This document shows, piece after piece, positions 1 through 9,540 of a stretch of 64,000 bases of DNA (the stretch's first letter is position 1; each line of letters starts with the position of its first letter). The DNA comes from Agrypnia vestita. Its lineage: Eukaryota; Arthropoda; Insecta; Trichoptera; Phryganeidae. Made by a program: the position numbers and the translations under genes. The stretch is from assembly GCA_016648135.1 (NCBI GenBank), contig JADDOH010023170.1:186001-250000 (forward strand), written 5' to 3'. The notes beneath the pieces are model-generated. The model was not told the origin of the DNA. It was given only the letters and a program-made list of their open reading frames with translations, and made no database searches.

Positions 1-115
1 ACATCACAGAATTTTTTGAAAATTTTTGGTGTTTTTTTTTCTTCCTTTTAGTTTAGAAGTTGTTATAGAACTTATAGATGAATATTCTGACAAATAACTT
101 TGAAAAATTGATGTA

Positions 116-1402
116 TTAGGTCCTTACATATGAAATTGGCGTTTAGTATGGGAGGAACGTAAAGCCAATTTTTTTTTATTATAATATATTTATTTAATCA
201 AAGTATGTACCATTGCTATCTATGCACTTTTGCCATCTCATAGGTAGTTCATCGATCCCTTTACTAAAAAAACCATTCGGACGGGAATCAATAAAATCTT
301 TGAAGGCGGTTTGGACTGCCCCATCGGAGTTGAATTTTTTCCTTTGCAAGAAGTTATCCAAATTTCGAAAAAAATGGTAATCTGTTGGGGCAAGGTCCGG
401 AGAGTACGGTGGATGTCTTAGACATTCCAATTGAAGCTCCTCTAATTTGGTAGCCGTCTGTTGTGCAGTGTGTGGTCTAGCGTTATCATGAAGCAGCAGT
501 AGCCTAGAGCGATTAACCAGCCTCGGTTGTTTAGCAGCTAGCTTTTCCATCATGGTTTACAGTTGCTGACAATAGACATCTGCCGTAATCGTCTGGCCAG
601 TTTTAAGAAAGCTGTAGTGAACGACACCAGCACTAGTCCACCAAACGCTCACAAGTAACTTTTTTGGAGTCAATTTTCGCTTGGGGCATGGTTTGGCTGG
701 TTCGGCAGGGTTCAGCCATTGCGATGAGCGCTTCCGATTATCGTACAGGATCCACTTTTCATCACAGGTAATGATTCGATTTAAAATCCCTTCATTATTG
801 TGCCGGTTGAGTAATGCAACGCAGCAGTCAACGCGCGTTTGTTGATTTGCTTCACTCAATTCGTGAGGTACCCACCTTTCAAGCTTTTTCACCTTACCAA
901 TTTGCTTCAAGTGGATTAAAACAGTTTTATCACTAACACCGCAGCCTGCAGCTAACTCGGATGTGGTTTGCGATGGATCCGCTTCCACAATAGCCTTCAA
1001 TTCTTCATTATCAACTTTGGTCTCCGGCCGTCCACGGGGCTTGTTCTGCAGGTCGAAATTTACAGAACGAAAACGTTGGAACCAAAAACGCACTGTGTTT
1101 TCTTTTGCGGCACCGTCGCCATACACATCATTAATCCTTCGAGCCGTTTCTGCAGCACTGGTGCCACGGTGGAACTCGTACTCGTAAATAACGCGATATT
1201 TCAAGTTTTTCATTTTGTAAACTGAGTGACGCAAAGAAAAAAACAATTGAGGAAAAAAACAAATGAATTATAATTTTCAAAACACAAATAAATGAGTAAA
1301 TAGCTGTATAAATTTGGATTTGGAATTCCTAACCAAAGAGAAGATATTTGAGATCAAATTTCCCAGTACGGCAAAACGCCAATTTCATATGTAAGGACCT
1401 AA
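116..1402 (-). mobile_element. mariner transposon, nearly complete, TA target duplication
   Basis: A 1287 bp element bounded by inverted terminal repeats of about 28 bp. The left end reads TTAGGTCCTTACATATGAAA and goes on as TTGGCGTTT; the right end is its reverse complement, ending ...GGACCTAA. TA dinucleotides at 114-115 and 1403-1404 form the target-site duplication. Length, TIR design and TA duplication are those of mariner (Tc1/mariner superfamily) and the single gene inside is a D,D34D transposase. Subfamily not assigned. The near-perfect TIRs and a frame broken only once indicate a recent insertion. Confidence 0.95.
194..1213 (-). pseudogene. mariner transposase with one in-frame stop
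   Basis: Transposase of the mariner element, which would cut and re-insert it at TA. The frame from the ATG at 1213 runs 340 codons including the final stop, close to the usual ~345 aa. The N-terminal paired helix-turn-helix part is visible at about residues 1-110. The DDE/D triad is intact: D151 in TCDEKW, D243 in LHDNARPH and D278 in LAPTDYHFF, with exactly 34 residues between the last two (D,D34D). A single TAA at 557-559 (codon 219), between the first and second catalytic Asp, splits it into 229 aa (counted from an upstream ATG at 1246) and 119 aa pieces. No frameshifts are needed, so this copy died by one nonsense change. It could not make active enzyme without readthrough. Confidence 0.93.
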
Positions 1403-1404
1403 TA

Positions 1405-1739
1405 TTTACTTATGTTATAGGCAACAAAATAAATATAATTTGAATAAAAAAAATGGATAAATTAAGGTAAGTTTATCCTTAAAATATGCAAATAACAATG
1501 GATGAAATTGGAAGATTCACTGAGAGTTGATCTGTCAAAATGCAAATGACAGTTTAGGCGGGATTATGTATCGCAGCCAAGTGGAAAAAATAGACGCCAT
1601 AGACAAGATTGCCAGCAATCAGAAAACAAAAACCCGACATTTATATTCGATATATTATGGGAAAAATAAAATCGCCAAGTTAGTATTCGTTTGAATATAC
1701 ATACGGTCTCAAAGGGTTAAGAATTAAAAAAAAAAGAGT
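1405..1739. other. AT-rich intergenic, nothing recognised
   Basis: No coding frame, tRNA or clear repeat seen between the mariner and the 1.74 kb repeat. Confidence 0.5.
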
Positions 1740-2200
1740 ATTTATATTTCTCCAATAATTTTAGTATTGTAAAAAAATAGTAAATAACCATTTTCCTTAC
1801 ATCACTGTTTTTTAATTTAAAAATTATATTGCATAAGCACATTTAGGTATTATTTTGACTTCCGGCTCGTGACTTTGACCAAATTCAAATAATTTTTGAT
1901 ATAGAAATACAAAAAAAAACTACTACAATAATATGTAAAACACTCGAGCATTTTGTGTGACCACGTTTTCTAATTTTTCGGTTCTCCACAATTTTTGTGG
2001 AATGTCTAATATCTAAAAAACGCGACAAAGTAAATATTCAATATGTTATCAAATTCATTTCCTCCATTTTTTCTTCGGACGAATTTAAACCGAAATACGA
2101 TCCACATATTTTTATTACACATTAAACTGAATTTAGAAATAAAATTGTGTTTTCATATTCATTTCTTGCATCGAAACATCGATCCGCATGAATAAATAGA

Positions 2201-2345
2201 GTAGCAGGCAAACATCGTGAACAATTTTCGGTGCATTGGGGGAAAGTTTGCGCTCCATACTACTACCCTCCATACACCTCACTACAAAAACCCAAAATTT
2301 GTCTTCTGCGCAGCTGAAGTCATTGTTCAAGATGTTTGCCAGCTA
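2201..2345 (+). repeat. MITE, CAGTAGCCGGCAAAC-type TIRs (diverged copy)
   Basis: Fold-back element of about 145 bp, related to the copies at 21214-21357 and 25927-26069. It has the shared inner sequence TTTGTCTTCTGCGC and ends like GGCAAACATC...GATGTTTGCC. This copy is the most diverged. No target duplication could be read. Confidence 0.7.
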
Positions 2346-2925
2346 TTTACAACGTTGCGATGTTTTATACACTCATGCACGTGCGTGGACACAAACCATG
2401 ATGTTGTCAAACGTCAGATATGTGTGTGAAATTAACGCACTTTCAACATTGAATATTTCAATAGTATCAATAAATCTGTATATATTTAGTTAAAAACCTT
2501 ATTGAAGGAGTGAAATCCAAATGCTTTTGGCAATACAATACGCTATTAATTAACAATAAAGTAATATTTGCATAGAATATCGTTTTATAGTGACTTTATA
2601 TTGACAAAATAAAACATCGACAAAGACACGTCCGCCGCTCGCCGCAGCATAGGCTGATTGATGACATTTCTATCCGTGTTTTGGAACATAATCATACTGT
2701 GTTTTTTTTATTTTTTAAATAGTAATTAACTTGTTTTTAATAAAAAAAAAACTTTTAAATAGTGGGTGAGGATTAATAGTGCAGAATTAAGTAGAATATT
2801 TTATATAAATAAAATTATTAAAAAATAAAATCATCTCTTATACAAATAAAAAGCTTTTGAAAATGATTAAAAAATGTAAAAATTTCTTGACAATTTAAAA
2901 CATTATAACTTTATACGTGTAAAAA

Positions 2926-3340
2926 AAAACATAATATGCCTACATACAAATATTAATTAAAACTTTGTTCGCCCTAGAACACTAAAAACAATTTTTTTTC
3001 CATTGCCTGTCGATTAATGCTTATATTTTTCTTAATTGTTGTAAATACTTATTTTATAGTACTTTTATATAAGTATATTTATATATATATATATTTTTTT
3101 TATTAATATTGAATATTTCTTAATTACCTCAATACGCATTCTAGATAATTAAGTAAACTTTATACGTATAAAAAAAACATATTACGCCTACATACAAATA
3201 TTAATTAAAACTTTGTTCACCCTAGAATACTAAAAATGATTTATTTTCCACGGCCTGTCGATTAATGCTTATATTTTTCTTAATTACTGTAAATACTTAT
3301 TTTTTATTACTTTTATATAAGAACAATGGTTCTATTATTA
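2926..3340. repeat. Tandem duplication inside copy A
   Basis: A block beginning near CCTACATACAAATATTAATT (2939) and passing through CTGTCGATTAATGCTTATAT recurs about 240 bp downstream (3188 on). Copy B on the right carries it only once, so the duplication arose after the copies separated. Confidence 0.75.
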
Positions 3341-3467
3341 TTCTAGTTATCACCTTAAAAAAATTGCAGTCTATTTTATACATTCTGATATAAATCAATA
3401 ATAAAACCCCACATTTTCATAAAAAAAAAAACGAAATATGCATTTGCAGTGAATGTGCCGCCTTAAC

Positions 3468-3633
3468 CCTTTCCCTCCCCTGATATATTTTCAATACAAA
3501 TCTGTACTGTTTGACCGATCGGACTCAAAATTTGGAAATTTATTATTTAGGACCCGGCGGGTATATAGGTAACATTTACTTCCTCCCCTTTTAACCCTTC
3601 ATCACCCCTTGATATATTTATATATAATTATAT
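3468..3633 (+). repeat. Minisatellite unit shared with 52.5 kb
   Basis: One ~130 bp unit plus the start of a second, containing GACCGATCGGACTCAAAATT and the C-rich TCCTCCCCTTTTA stretch. The same unit is repeated about three times at 52.53-52.87 kb inside a Helitron-like element. The second unit here stops at the DIRS insertion. Confidence 0.75.
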
Positions 3634-3802
3634 ATTTTGTGTTCCGTCTCGACGCCTGGAATCCATTATGAGAGAACAGCCTGCTGTTTCGGCACTTAGA
3701 CACGCGTTCCTACCCCCTCTGATTCCCTGTTTGCGACATAATTTATTCCTGCTGGTATCCCTATTTCCGGTTTTGGCGGCGTAACGGTTTTTATTTCATA
3801 TA
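3634..3802 (+). repeat. DIRS left inverted terminal repeat
   Basis: Starts TATTTTGTGTTCCGTCTCG. From about 3651 to 3802 it is nearly identical to the reverse complement of 7174-7327. The outermost bases differ between the two ends (TGTTCCGTCTCG on the left, GTTTCCCTCG when the right end is read inward), as in other DIRS elements with non-identical ends. Confidence 0.9.
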
Positions 3803-4008
3803 ATGTCGTTGTTTTGCGCCATTTGCACGCGTCTAGACACGCCAACTTTTGTTGTGTTTTTTTTGTGTTTCTTTTGCAATCTACCCCTTAATTTTTGATC
3901 CCTAGGTTAACGAACATTAGACTATACAAATTTTTATAGCATAGTGCGACAGAACTTTGATATTTTAGTGTGAATCCCGTGAATTTCGTCAAACGATTTG
4001 TTAACAAG

Positions 4009-5115
4009 ATGGCGGACGAACAAGCTTCTTCGCCGGTATCCTCGAATGACGAGTATTCTTTCGAAGAACCGAGTCGAAAGAGACGCCGCGTAGCATACGA
4101 CCCGTGTGTAGACCACCTGCTAAAACAAGTGACTGCTCTGACGGAGGCCTTGTTAGCGGGCGGCGCGGCTCCTGCATCAACAACGCCGCCAACGCCGGAA
4201 CACGTTGCCGCGAGCGAGCCCAGCGTGGAGGACGCGAATGCGTCCTTTATTCAGCCGCCGCCGAGCCTCAGAAGGGCGAAGAATACGCTGGAGTTCGGCA
4301 AGCTCAGCATGGTCGTGAAGGAGCCGCCAGTACCGAGAGCGGACCCGAAGCGGATCGAACAGATCTCGAAGCTGCAGCACTTCGATTCCGACTGGTGGTC
4401 AGGCGTTCGCTATGCGGAAACGCAGAGAACCTACGCGGCGACTCCCACATTTGTGGAATTGTCGGTAAACGACGACTTGAGGAGGATCGACAATGCGCCG
4501 ACCCATACTGGCTTGCTGGAAAGATCGCTCGCCGCGCTTTCAAATGCCTTGCTCGCCCAGAGAGAGGCCTCGAGAGACGGGATGCAATTACTGGTGAATT
4601 GGGCATCCGAACCCGGCACGGATCTGTCCGCTTCGGCTCTCTTCGAGCGGATTCAGTCGATGTTCACCAGCGATGCTCCGTACAATAAGATATCGGACGA
4701 CATCCTGCAGATTGTGTGCGGCAGACGGGCAGAGTGTGTACTGAACCGGCGAAAGGCCGTATTGGAGGGCTTCAAAGATCCTTTCGTGCGAGAAGGTGCG
4801 GCCAAAATCCCTCCAAGCTCGGGATACCTGTTCAATAGGGAAGAGCTATCGGCGTACATCCTGAAGAATGGGGGCCAGGAGAAGGTGATGGTCTCGCCCG
4901 CAACCCGAAACCTGGCCCAACCGTCAACATCTCAGCCCCAGCCGTCAACTTCTCGTCGGGCTCCGAACCAGGGATACCTCCAGTCCCGTAAGCCCTTTCT
5001 GCCGGAGCCGAGACACAGGGAGCGAGGCCCAGGGAACCCGAACAGGAGACCTAACCGGAAGACAGACCACGGCCGAAAACCCGCTGGTGACCGTAGCCGT
5101 AGAGGTAGAAGATGA
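4009..5115 (+). CDS. DIRS gag-like ORF1
   Basis: 368 codons from the ATG at 4009 (MADEQASSPVSS). The same frame is open upstream to a GTG at 3970, but the ATG is the natural start. The position before RT/RNase H is that of the DIRS gag-like protein, which packages the RNA. There is a basic nuclear-localisation-like run SRKRRRVAY at about residues 22-30, a Pro/Ala-rich low-complexity region at about 50-90, a more ordered middle, and a C-terminal Arg/Pro/Gly-rich tail that could bind nucleic acid. No CCHC zinc knuckle is visible, which is usual for DIRS gag. The frame is uninterrupted. Its 3' end overlaps the RT frame by 29 nt in a different frame. The assignment rests on position and composition, since gag proteins of this group conserve little sequence. 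Confidence 0.8.
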   Translation: MADEQASSPVSSNDEYSFEEPSRKRRRVAYDPCVDHLLKQVTALTEALLAGGAAPASTTPPTPEHVAASEPSVEDANASFIQPPPSLRRAKNTLEFGKLSMVVKEPPVPRADPKRIEQISKLQHFDSDWWSGVRYAETQRTYAATPTFVELSVNDDLRRIDNAPTHTGLLERSLAALSNALLAQREASRDGMQLLVNWASEPGTDLSASALFERIQSMFTSDAPYNKISDDILQIVCGRRAECVLNRRKAVLEGFKDPFVREGAAKIPPSSGYLFNREELSAYILKNGGQEKVMVSPATRNLAQPSTSQPQPSTSRRAPNQGYLQSRKPFLPEPRHRERGPGNPNRRPNRKTDHGRKPAGDRSRRGRR

Positions 5116-6991
5116 CGCGAGGCTGAACAACCAGTTCTGGGGAGGACGCTTGAGGAGGTTCCAAAGCACGTGGAAGGAGTTCGGGGCACCACCTATAGTG
5201 CTGAGAATCCTCAAGGGCGCGAGAATCCCCTTTGTGGCCAAACCTCCGTTAGTCTTCCCCACCAGGCAGCTGTTGAGCAGCTTCAGCACGAAGGAGTCTC
5301 GAGACATGTCGAGTCACATTCAGGCCCTGAAGATGTCAGGCGTGCTGGAAAGAGCAGATCATTCTCCGAGCTTCATCTCAAATCTGTTTTTAACTCCGAA
5401 GTCGGACAACTCCCTAAGGCCGATATTCAACCTGAAGGCGTTGAATGCCTTTGTGAAAGCGAAACCCTTCAGGCTGTTCAACCATTTTCGGGTCCCAGAC
5501 TTCCTCCAGCCCAAAGATTGGTTGGTGAAAATCGACCTAACCCAGGCATACTTTCACCTACCAATAGCGGAATCGCACCGAAAGTTCCTGAGACTATACT
5601 ACCAAGGGGAACTTCTCCAGATGACCTGCCTGCCCTTTGGCCTGTCGTCAGCCCCGAGAATGTTCGCAACGCTGTCAAATTGGCTAGCGGGACTCTTGCG
5701 GAAGAAAGGAATAAGGACCGTAGTCTACCTGGACAACTTCCTTCTGGCCAATCAGTCAAAGGACCTGCTAGCGACCCAGGCAGTAGAGACTGTCAATCTG
5801 TTCCAGCATCTGGGTTGGTGCATCAACCGCGACAAGTGTGTCCTTATACCTACCCAAAAGCTGGAGTTTCTGGGCATAACTTGGGACACCGAAGCCAACC
5901 AGAAATCCCTCTCGGACCGCAAGTGCTCTAGCCTTCGCCAAGTACTGCGCCGCCCGATCGAGGCCGGCAGTTGCTCCCCCAAGCAGGTTCTAGGCCTCTT
6001 GGGGAGACTCAACTTCGCAAACTTCGCCACCCCTCGGGGTCGTTTGCATTGCCGAAGACTGCAGAGATTCAGCCGCCAGCTGCAGAGGCACGAGCCATCC
6101 AGACAAGTGGAGCTTCCTGCCGCGGTTCGGCAAGACCTAGAGTGGTGGTTGGAGGCCGTAGGGGAGTCCTGCCCAATACACGAAGCCCCCTTCTCCCACT
6201 TCCTGACTACAGACGCAGCGGACGCAGGTTGGGGCGGCCAGGTGGACGACAAGACGATATCAGGCCAGTGGACCCCAGAGCAGATGCGGTGGCATTCCAA
6301 CCAGAAAGAAGCCTTCGCTGTTTACGCAGTGATCAGGGATCACGCTCACCTGCTAAGAGGAACGAAGACCCTACTGCAGACAGACAACAAGACAGTAGTG
6401 GCTTACATCAACAAGGAGGGGGGGACAAGATCATTGGGCCTTCTGAAGATAACTCGAGACCTCCTAGAGTTTATCGACCAGCAGGAAATATCTCTGACAG
6501 CGCAGTACATTCCAGGGAGATACAACGGGATTGCGGACCGACTCTCTCGGGGGACACCACTCCCGGAATGGCACCTCCTGGAACCAGCGACAGAGGAAAT
6601 ATTCCGAATATGGGGACGTCCTCAGATCGACCTCTTCGCATCGGCCACCGCCCATGTGGTGCCAAACTACGTGTCGCTATACTCAACTGATTGCTCGGCC
6701 TCCTATCTCAACGCTTTCAGTCAGCATTGGGATTACGAGCTGGCCTGGGTATTTCCGCTGCCGAATCTCGTCCCAAGAGTACTGGCGCACTTGAACCTGG
6801 CAAGAGGCACCTTTTTCCTAGTTGTGCCAAGATGGGAGAAGACATTTTGGAGGGCCGATCTCAAACAACGAGCAAAGGGAGGGCCAATAAGCGTAAGAGA
6901 TCTGAAGAGCGTCCTGATCGATACGTCGACAGGGCTTCCCCCACTGAGGGTGTCAGACCTCCAACTGGAAGTTTGGAGAATAGCAGTGTAG
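5087..6991 (+). CDS. DIRS reverse transcriptase / RNase H polyprotein
   Basis: 634 codons open without a break. The reverse transcriptase core is at about residues 85-275: KIDLTQAYFHL with catalytic D150, PFGLSSAP at 183-190, YLDN at 214-217 and LEFLGITWD. RNase H is at about 370-490: TTDAADAGWGG (D376), QKEAFAVYAV (E408), LLQTDNKTVVAYI (D433), YNGIADRLSR (D484), a complete catalytic set. The tail (PQIDLFASATAHVVPNYVS ... LQLEVWRI) is the conserved DIRS segment that normally leads into the tyrosine recombinase. Here the frame stops directly after it. No ATG lies near the start and the frame is +1 to gag, so expression would need frameshifting in the 29 nt overlap or a fused transcript. YLDN replaces the usual YxDD (codon 5735-5737, AAC), probably a disabling change. 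Confidence 0.93.
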   Translation: MTVAVEVEDDARLNNQFWGGRLRRFQSTWKEFGAPPIVLRILKGARIPFVAKPPLVFPTRQLLSSFSTKESRDMSSHIQALKMSGVLERADHSPSFISNLFLTPKSDNSLRPIFNLKALNAFVKAKPFRLFNHFRVPDFLQPKDWLVKIDLTQAYFHLPIAESHRKFLRLYYQGELLQMTCLPFGLSSAPRMFATLSNWLAGLLRKKGIRTVVYLDNFLLANQSKDLLATQAVETVNLFQHLGWCINRDKCVLIPTQKLEFLGITWDTEANQKSLSDRKCSSLRQVLRRPIEAGSCSPKQVLGLLGRLNFANFATPRGRLHCRRLQRFSRQLQRHEPSRQVELPAAVRQDLEWWLEAVGESCPIHEAPFSHFLTTDAADAGWGGQVDDKTISGQWTPEQMRWHSNQKEAFAVYAVIRDHAHLLRGTKTLLQTDNKTVVAYINKEGGTRSLGLLKITRDLLEFIDQQEISLTAQYIPGRYNGIADRLSRGTPLPEWHLLEPATEEIFRIWGRPQIDLFASATAHVVPNYVSLYSTDCSASYLNAFSQHWDYELAWVFPLPNLVPRVLAHLNLARGTFFLVVPRWEKTFWRADLKQRAKGGPISVRDLKSVLIDTSTGLPPLRVSDLQLEVWRIAV

Positions 6992-7042
6992 CAATATAGG
7001 CAATCACATCGAACCACTAGGCCACCAGGTGATAACAAACAG

Positions 7043-7150
7043 ATCTCTCATAATGGATTCCAGGCGTCGAGACGGAACACAAAATAAAAGAATTTTACCT
7101 TCCATTAAAATTCCTATTTTGTTTCCCTCGATGCCTGGAATCCAGGTAAT
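7043..7150. repeat. DIRS internal complementary region (ICR)
   Basis: 7043-7085 is the reverse complement of the left outer end (3634-3677). 7083-7150 is the reverse complement of the right outer end (about 7310-7373). The two overlap by a few bases (AAATA), so the ICR reads as the junction of a head-to-tail circle. A small palindrome AGGTAATCCCTACCT lies at 7144-7158. Confidence 0.88.
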
Positions 7151-7173
7151 CCCTACCTGGTGCATTATGAGTC

Positions 7174-7371
7174 ATATGAAATAAAAACCGTTACGCCGCC
7201 AAAACCGGAAATAGGGATACCAGCAGGAATAAATTATGTCGCAAACAGGGAATCAGAGGGGGTAGGAACGCGTATCTAAGTGCCGAAACAGCAGGCTGTT
7301 CTCTCATAATGGATTCCAGGCGTCGAGGGAAACAAAATAGGAATTTTAATGGAAGGTAAAATTCTTTTATT
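7174..7371 (-). repeat. DIRS right inverted terminal repeat
   Basis: Reverse complement of the left repeat over about 152 bp, then a right-specific end (GTCGAGGGAAACAAAATAGG ... AAATTCTTTTATTT). The outer boundary is inferred from where similarity to the ICR stops. Confidence 0.85.
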
Positions 7372-8867
7372 TATATAATTTATACAAAGGTATAATTAAA
7401 AAATTTCAGCCTGGGTAGAAAGGACATGACATAATATGACAAGAGTTATAATTAGCAACCAGACCTATCCTGTATTGTGTCTGTAATCGGTTTTTCTTCG
7501 AGGTTAAATCTTATCACTTAAAATTAAGAATTACATTTTGAAATAAAACCCTAGGCTTAAATATAATGGTCAAGAAGGTATAGAAATGGACATTTTCTAG
7601 ACTTTAATTTCCACTTGTAAGGTTAAGTAATCCTACGTTTGGTTTTTCCTTTAACTACAACACTAGATATTGGGACAACAAGAACTCATTGTTTTTAATA
7701 CTTTGGGTGGGGATAAACTGCTTGCAGCCGCTAGTATTAAAGCATAAGATAAGCGGGCCCTTTTATAAACCAAAGTGTCCTTATTTAGGAACCAGTACAA
7801 TCAGGTACCAAATCGAGGAGTTAGATCGTCAAACTTTACATTTATAATTTATGATTAACACACACTTTTATGCATTTAAGAAAAGAGTCATGGCAAGCTG
7901 TAATAATTTAACTGTTCACTTGATACATATAAAGACTCATTGTAGGCTGGTATGGGAGGAGCAGGTGTGCGGTGCAGCTCGTCCACGCACTCTACCGTAA
8001 ACGGGAGGATTGCAGGGGGAGTGAGGCATCGGTTTGAAGTAACAAGATACTTATATCGGTTGCGGGCGCTTGGCAAAGTCATCGGTGGTCGTTGACATTT
8101 ATAACATTTTTGGCCATGTTTCCCAAGGTGTCGAAAACAGAGCTGGAGGAATATAAGCCCAATGAACGAGGGTTTACGAGAACTTTATATCTCTGCCTGT
8201 TCGCTAGATGGTGGGCATATTAACTCGAGATATCACACGAATGTAATAATATCGGGGTGGTGGAAAGACGGCGCATGAACACATATAAAGGTTGAAGTCT
8301 ATATTTATCAGAGATATGCACTGGTGTTCAGTCACTAGTCGCGGACAGTTATGCGTAATTTTTTGTCACATGGAATATTATCGACTTTCACAATTTCTCA
8401 GTGTCCGCATGAGGTTAACACACTGGACCGGCGGGAGATCGGTCATTAGTTTTTATTAATTAGCGGTGACGCACTTAACTTGTCGCGGCAGAAAATTATT
8501 TGGAGATCAGTAAATCGTGGTTATTCGGAAAATAAACTTTCTAGGCGAAACCGCGGCGTATTATAATCTCTATTACTTTTGAAGGTTTTCGTTTTTTTTC
8601 TTGCATGACGATGCGCTTTATACTTTGTTTTACATTGGCGGAGCGTCCGCTCTCCGCCGTGTTACACAAAGCAGATATGTTCCCAACTCGCTGCCGGTCT
8701 GCCAAAAAAAAACGCGCTCGGCCACGGAGAGCGGGGGTGCCGTGGGGGTGAGAGAGTGCGTTCCTAGATGTGAACTATCAATTGATTCCCGTAAATCTGT
8801 TGCCAAAGGCATCTACTCAGCTTGGTGGTGATCGCGGCAGGGAGGTGCTGTCGGGGTGAACCTTTTC
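7372..8867. other. Non-coding, AT-rich with a GC-rich patch at 8.6-8.87 kb
   Basis: No conserved protein or RNA is recognisable. A locally GC-rich stretch at about 8590-8870 has short open frames on both strands with no family resemblance. It probably belongs to the Helitron-like element that ends at 8932. Confidence 0.5.
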
Positions 8868-8932
8868 TTCCCCCCACAAATTTATTTTCAACTTAATCCT
8901 TAACCCGTGCAATGACGGGTAGCAACAGCTAG
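8868..8932 (+). mobile_element. Helitron-like 3' terminus
   Basis: CCCCCCACAAATTTATTTTC, then a hairpin ACCCGT(GCAATG)ACGGGT at 8903-8920, then CTAG at 8929-8932 followed by T. A short GC hairpin about 10 nt before CTRR, inserted before T, is the Helitron 3' signature. The same end occurs at 52416 (minus) and 53038 (plus), and similarity stops exactly at CTAG/CAAG, supporting the boundary. The 5' end is not located; the minisatellite unit at 3.47-3.63 kb may be another part of it, split by the DIRS insertion. Confidence 0.65.
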
Positions 8933-9084
8933 TATGAAATATAAGACCCAATATCAATAGATATACAATATTAATATCAATATCAATAGATATAAATTTT
9001 GCATTTTTTCCAATATATATGATTTATTTTTTGCATAATGTTGATCTATCATTACAGTAACATGTGTTGATTATTTAAAATTTG

Positions 9085-9375
9085 TTCGCTTCAGTAAAAG
9101 TCAAATAAAATGCTAAAAATCTTACAATAATGAAAATATAAATTTTTAACAAGGTTTTTATCATTTTATTTGAGTTAAAGTTAAAGCGAATGAATTTTTC
9201 ATAATCAATAGTTACTGTAATGATAGTTAAACATTTTGCCAGAAATATTGAGAGAAAAAAAATGCAAATGATTGCATATCTCCATAACTATTGATTTTGC
9301 TTGAACATTTTCGACTTATTATCAAGACAGAAGTCCACCTGTAAAGTTTTTGTTAGTAGAGATGAGACACCCTGT
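9085..9375 (+). repeat. Dispersed repeat 'CTCCATAACTATTGAT', copy 1
   Basis: Shares an order of motifs with 17010-17240 and 55140-55390: TTATCATTTTATTTGA, TCATAATCAATAGTTACTGT, CTCCATAACTATTGAT, TTGCTTGAACATTTTC. It ends near ACACCCTGTATA. Probably a non-autonomous DNA transposon; superfamily not determined. Confidence 0.7.
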
Positions 9376-9540
9376 ATAAAATAAAATTGGCCATAAACAT
9401 ATTCTAAAGATGCCATCATTTAAGCTTTTACATAGCCAAAAATCCATTGTTCTTTATTAGCAGGAACAGAAACAAAAGAAAAAAAAACTCTGATATAACA
9501 AAAATCAATTAAAATTGTTTACCACGTAAAGAATTTAATT

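Larger units (their letters stand above)
1740..3467 (+). repeat. ~1.7 kb dispersed repeat, copy A
   Basis: Two blocks of this stretch recur in inverted orientation and reversed order near 9.54-11.22 kb: 1740-1950 matches about 10990-11215, and 2870-3467 matches 9541-9910. The end at 3467 (GCATTTGCAGTGAATGTGCC then GCCTTAA) matches the start of copy B at 9541. The blocks are separated by about 0.9 kb here and 1.1 kb in copy B, so the whole is probably one transposon family with a variable middle. Superfamily not identified; a TTAA lies at the shared end. Confidence 0.65.
3634..7371 (+). mobile_element. DIRS-type retrotransposon without tyrosine recombinase
   Basis: About 3.74 kb. It has inverted terminal repeats (3634-3802 and 7174-7371) and, just inside the right repeat, an internal complementary region (7043-7150) that fuses the complements of the two outer ends. 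This is the diagnostic DIRS layout, used to close a circular intermediate. It carries a gag-like frame (4009-5115) and an RT/RNase H frame (5087-6991), both open over their full length and far more GC-rich than the flanks. DIRS elements normally insert with a tyrosine recombinase. Here only about 50 bp separate the RNase H stop from the internal complementary region and no recombinase frame is present. The element appears young. Confidence 0.88.

Noticed and set aside
5170..6690. Long open frames of 253 and 239 codons overlapping the DIRS RT in other frames
   Set aside because: Composition follows the GC-rich RT frame, and no tyrosine-recombinase motif (R, H-x-x-R, Y) or any other domain is visible.
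8601..8831. Coding exon in the GC-rich patch
   Set aside because: Open on both strands, no domain, low-complexity; composition alone explains it.
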